Source: an uncultured Flavobacteriales bacterium (GTDB taxonomy: Bacteria > Bacteroidota > Bacteroidia > Flavobacteriales_G > Salibacteraceae). Taken from it: a stretch of DNA of 64,000 bases. The notes under the pieces were generated by a model. The model made no database searches. It saw only the letters and a list, made by a program, of their open reading frames with translations, and was not told the DNA's origin. A program made the position numbers and the translations under genes. This document shows positions 62,096-64,000 of this stretch, in pieces (position 1 is the first letter of the stretch; each line of letters opens with the position of its first letter). The stretch is from NCBI GenBank assembly GCA_913057205.1, contig CAJXNO010000013.1:1-64000 (forward strand), read 5' to 3'.

Positions 62096-63370
62096 ATGCG
62101 AAACAATTGGGTGAGCCTGACAAAGAAGTTACTAACGGTAACAACGGTTTTGTCTCTGCTCTTGATCTCATCGCCAGCCGCTGCCCAAGATGGGGAAGCG
62201 CTTTATAAAGCGAACTGTACAGCATGTCACAAGATCGATAAGAAGGTTGTTGGACCTGCGCTGCAAGGTGCTCGAGAGAAGTGGGCTGAGCGTACCGGTA
62301 GTGACGACGCGATCATTGCTTGGATTAAGAACTCGCAGGGCTACATCAAGGAAACAAAGGATCCGTACGCAATTCAATTGTGGGAGGAATACAACAAGAG
62401 TATCATGACACCGATGGCGCTTTCTAGCGATGAGGTGGTAGCGGTATTGGACTACATCGATAATTGGAAGCCAGAGGAGCCAGTAGCTGCTGCAGGGGAG
62501 GCTGTTGCCGGAGAAGGAGGTGGTGAGCAGGAATCTGCTGGTGATCCAACCATTTGGTTGATCCTAGTGGTTGTTGTTCTCTTCGTTGTTTTCCGCGTTC
62601 TGTGGAGTGTGAACAACAGCTTGGAAAGTCTGAATCGTCAGAAGGAAGGCGAAGAAGCTGCACCAGTAGACGATATGTTCGCGGAGTTCGTTGGATTCTT
62701 TACCCGAAACCGAGCAGTGAGTGCGGTGGTGATCGTACTGATTGTGGCGTACATCAGTGTCCTTGGTTGGGATTGGTTGAACGGAATAGGTGTTTACCAA
62801 GGCTACCAACCGAAGCAACCGATTTGGTTCTCCCACAAAATTCATGCGGGACAGAACGGCATCAATTGTGTTTATTGCCACAACTCCGTTGAGAAGAGTA
62901 AGTCCGCAGGTATTCCTTCGGTTAACATCTGTATGAATTGCCACATGGGTGTTCAAGAAGGAAAAGTCTCTGGTACGAAAGAGATCGCGAAGATCTATGA
63001 TGCCATCGGCTGGGATCCGGACAAATTGCGCTACATCGAAGGCTACGATCAGAAGCCGATTGAATGGGTGCGTATTCACAACCTGCAAGATTTCGTTTAC
63101 TTCAACCATAGCCAACACGTAGTGGTGGGTAAGCAAGAGTGTCAGACCTGTCACGGTCCGATCGAAGAGATGGATGAGGTATATCAGTATTCAGAGTTGA
63201 CGATGGGATGGTGTATCAACTGTCACCGCGAGACCAACGTAGCCATGGATGGCAACGGATACTATGAAGCAGTTCACGACGAACTGGTTGAGAAATACAA
63301 AGGCGAAGGCCTAGAAACGTTCACTGTAGAGCACATCGGAGGATTGGAATGTGTTAAGTGCCACTATTAA
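62096..63370 (+). CDS. actA: Alternative complex III subunit ActA with fused N-terminal cytochrome c
   Basis: A 424-residue exported multiheme cytochrome of the quinol:acceptor oxidoreductase alternative complex III, which replaces the bc1 complex. Signal peptide ~1-30 (ends SPAAAQ). A monoheme cytochrome c domain (CTACH at 41-45, Met ligand in MTPMALSSDEV) is joined through one membrane helix (~150-172) and a second (~208-226) to a pentaheme part with CVYCH, CMNCH, CQTCH, CINCH and CVKCH near the end, six CXXCH in all. The N-terminal fusion is usual in Bacteroidota. actB follows after 18 nt. Confidence 0.93.
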   Translation: MRNNWVSLTKKLLTVTTVLSLLLISSPAAAQDGEALYKANCTACHKIDKKVVGPALQGAREKWAERTGSDDAIIAWIKNSQGYIKETKDPYAIQLWEEYNKSIMTPMALSSDEVVAVLDYIDNWKPEEPVAAAGEAVAGEGGGEQESAGDPTIWLILVVVVLFVVFRVLWSVNNSLESLNRQKEGEEAAPVDDMFAEFVGFFTRNRAVSAVVIVLIVAYISVLGWDWLNGIGVYQGYQPKQPIWFSHKIHAGQNGINCVYCHNSVEKSKSAGIPSVNICMNCHMGVQEGKVSGTKEIAKIYDAIGWDPDKLRYIEGYDQKPIEWVRIHNLQDFVYFNHSQHVVVGKQECQTCHGPIEEMDEVYQYSELTMGWCINCHRETNVAMDGNGYYEAVHDELVEKYKGEGLETFTVEHIGGLECVKCHY

Positions 63371-63388
63371 TTCTTGGGATACAACGCT

Positions 63389-64000
63389 ATGAGCAATAAG
63401 AAGATATACTGGAAAGGAGCTGAAGAACTGGAGAAAGATCCAGCCTTCGTGCAACGTGCAGAAAAGGAGTTCTCAGAAGAGCTTCCGATCGATCAGTTCC
63501 TATCAAACAAGGAGTTGGATTCAACCAACACGAGCCGTCGAGACTTCCTGAAGTTCATGGGTTTCGGTATCACGGCTGCTACCCTCGCTGCTTGTGAGAC
63601 GCCAGTAGTAAAGAGCTTGCCTTATGTGGTGAAGCCAGATGAGGTGATGCCAGGTATTGCGAATTATTATGCGTCTACCCATTTCGATGGTTTTGACTAC
63701 GCAAGCATCTTGGTGAAGACGCGTGAAGGTCGTCCGATCCACATCGAAGGAAATAAGAAAGGTATTACTTCTCGTGGAGGCGTAAGTGCACGTGTGAACT
63801 CATCTATACTGTCACTTTATAATAACCGTCGCTTTAAGTCGCCTCTGAAAGCCGGACAACCAACCGATTGGTCGACCGTTGATGGTGAGATCGCTTCAAT
63901 CCTAGAAGGGGTGAAAGCAAATGGCGGTAATGTTTGCTTCCTTTCTTCTACGGTAATCAGTCCAACTTCCGCTAAGCTTATGGGTGAGTTTAAGGCTTGG
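63389..64000 (+). CDS. actB: Alternative complex III subunit ActB, molybdopterin-oxidoreductase-like (3' partial)
   Basis: ATG 63389 opens a frame that runs off the right edge after ~204 codons. The start (SNKKIYWKGAEELEKDPAFV) and the Tat-like segment SRRDFLKFMGFGITAATLAAC are typical of the ActB TAT-variant-translocated molybdopterin oxidoreductase. The next part (VVKPDEVMPGIANYYASTH) is the beginning of the catalytically inactive molybdopterin-like domain; the Fe-S cluster domain lies beyond the window. ActB carries electrons with ActA at the membrane surface. Confidence 0.9.
   Translation, partial: MSNKKIYWKGAEELEKDPAFVQRAEKEFSEELPIDQFLSNKELDSTNTSRRDFLKFMGFGITAATLAACETPVVKSLPYVVKPDEVMPGIANYYASTHFDGFDYASILVKTREGRPIHIEGNKKGITSRGGVSARVNSSILSLYNNRRFKSPLKAGQPTDWSTVDGEIASILEGVKANGGNVCFLSSTVISPTSAKLMGEFKAW

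Overview
This window is a compact, mostly intact stretch of chromosome from a Bacteroidota bacterium, probably Flavobacteriales-like or a close relative. The evidence is: proteins with C-terminal type IX secretion (T9SS) sorting domains; an ActA/ActB start of alternative complex III; a fused two-subunit E1 of the branched-chain 2-oxoacid dehydrogenase; DUF4286, DUF3078, DUF2279 and YwqK/MORN proteins; start codons without Shine-Dalgarno sequences; and several exact copies of the Bacteroidota promoter -7 element TAnnTTTG. It looks like an aerobic, respiratory, gliding or secreting heterotroph. No rRNA, CRISPR array, prophage or large island is visible.

Layout. 1-2.25 kb: the end of a large Ca-binding T9SS protein whose sorting domain is cut by an in-frame stop. 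2.3-6.2 kb: DUF4286, rsmA, mgtE, an OmpA-like protein and a hydroxyacid dehydrogenase. 6.1-9.7 kb (minus): aspartate kinase, GNAT, SDR and a DUF3365 cytochrome c lipoprotein. 9.8-13.8 kb: a CoA-transferase and two YceI-type proteins flanking a porin gene broken by an in-frame TAG. 13.9-16.5 kb: kynureninase and kynurenine 3-monooxygenase. 16.5-21.1 kb: an outer-membrane protein, a quinone-oxidoreductase-like enzyme, a small MscS protein, and a TetR-controlled pair of NAD(P)-binding genes. 22.7-25.6 kb (minus): a tight five-gene run of nitroreductase, YjdJ-like GNAT, exported pirin, sulfotransferase and YjdI/CDGSH, the last interrupted by an in-frame TAA. 25.7-30.8 kb: antiporter, DUF389 protein and fused E1. 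30.9-36.5 kb: a 1368-residue secreted subtilisin with six tandem Ig/HYR-like repeats and a second T9SS cargo protein. 36.5-39.4 kb: HisC-like aminotransferase, a 44-residue membrane peptide, a hemerythrin protein, an IS3 remnant fused to a receiver-domain tail, and tRNA-Arg(CCU). 39.4-48.2 kb: desaturase, metG, LD-carboxypeptidase, glycosyltransferase, YraN, DUF2279, methyltransferase and an RluB-type enzyme. 48.3-56.8 kb: AsmA-like protein, histidine kinase, DUF2461, DUF3078, enoyl-CoA hydratase and a MORN/YwqK protein. 56.8-64 kb: rimP-nusA-infB behind a possible attenuator, a SPOR-domain protein, and actA-actB, which runs off the right edge.

The most notable observations are three otherwise well-preserved genes each interrupted by a single in-frame stop, the promoter-hairpin-T-tract leader before rimP-nusA-infB, the five-gene redox/sulfotransferase run, paired inverted repeats that look like TetR operators, and the IS3/receiver chimera next to the tRNA. 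No clearly new defence or mobile system was found; most of the window is ordinary housekeeping and envelope genes.
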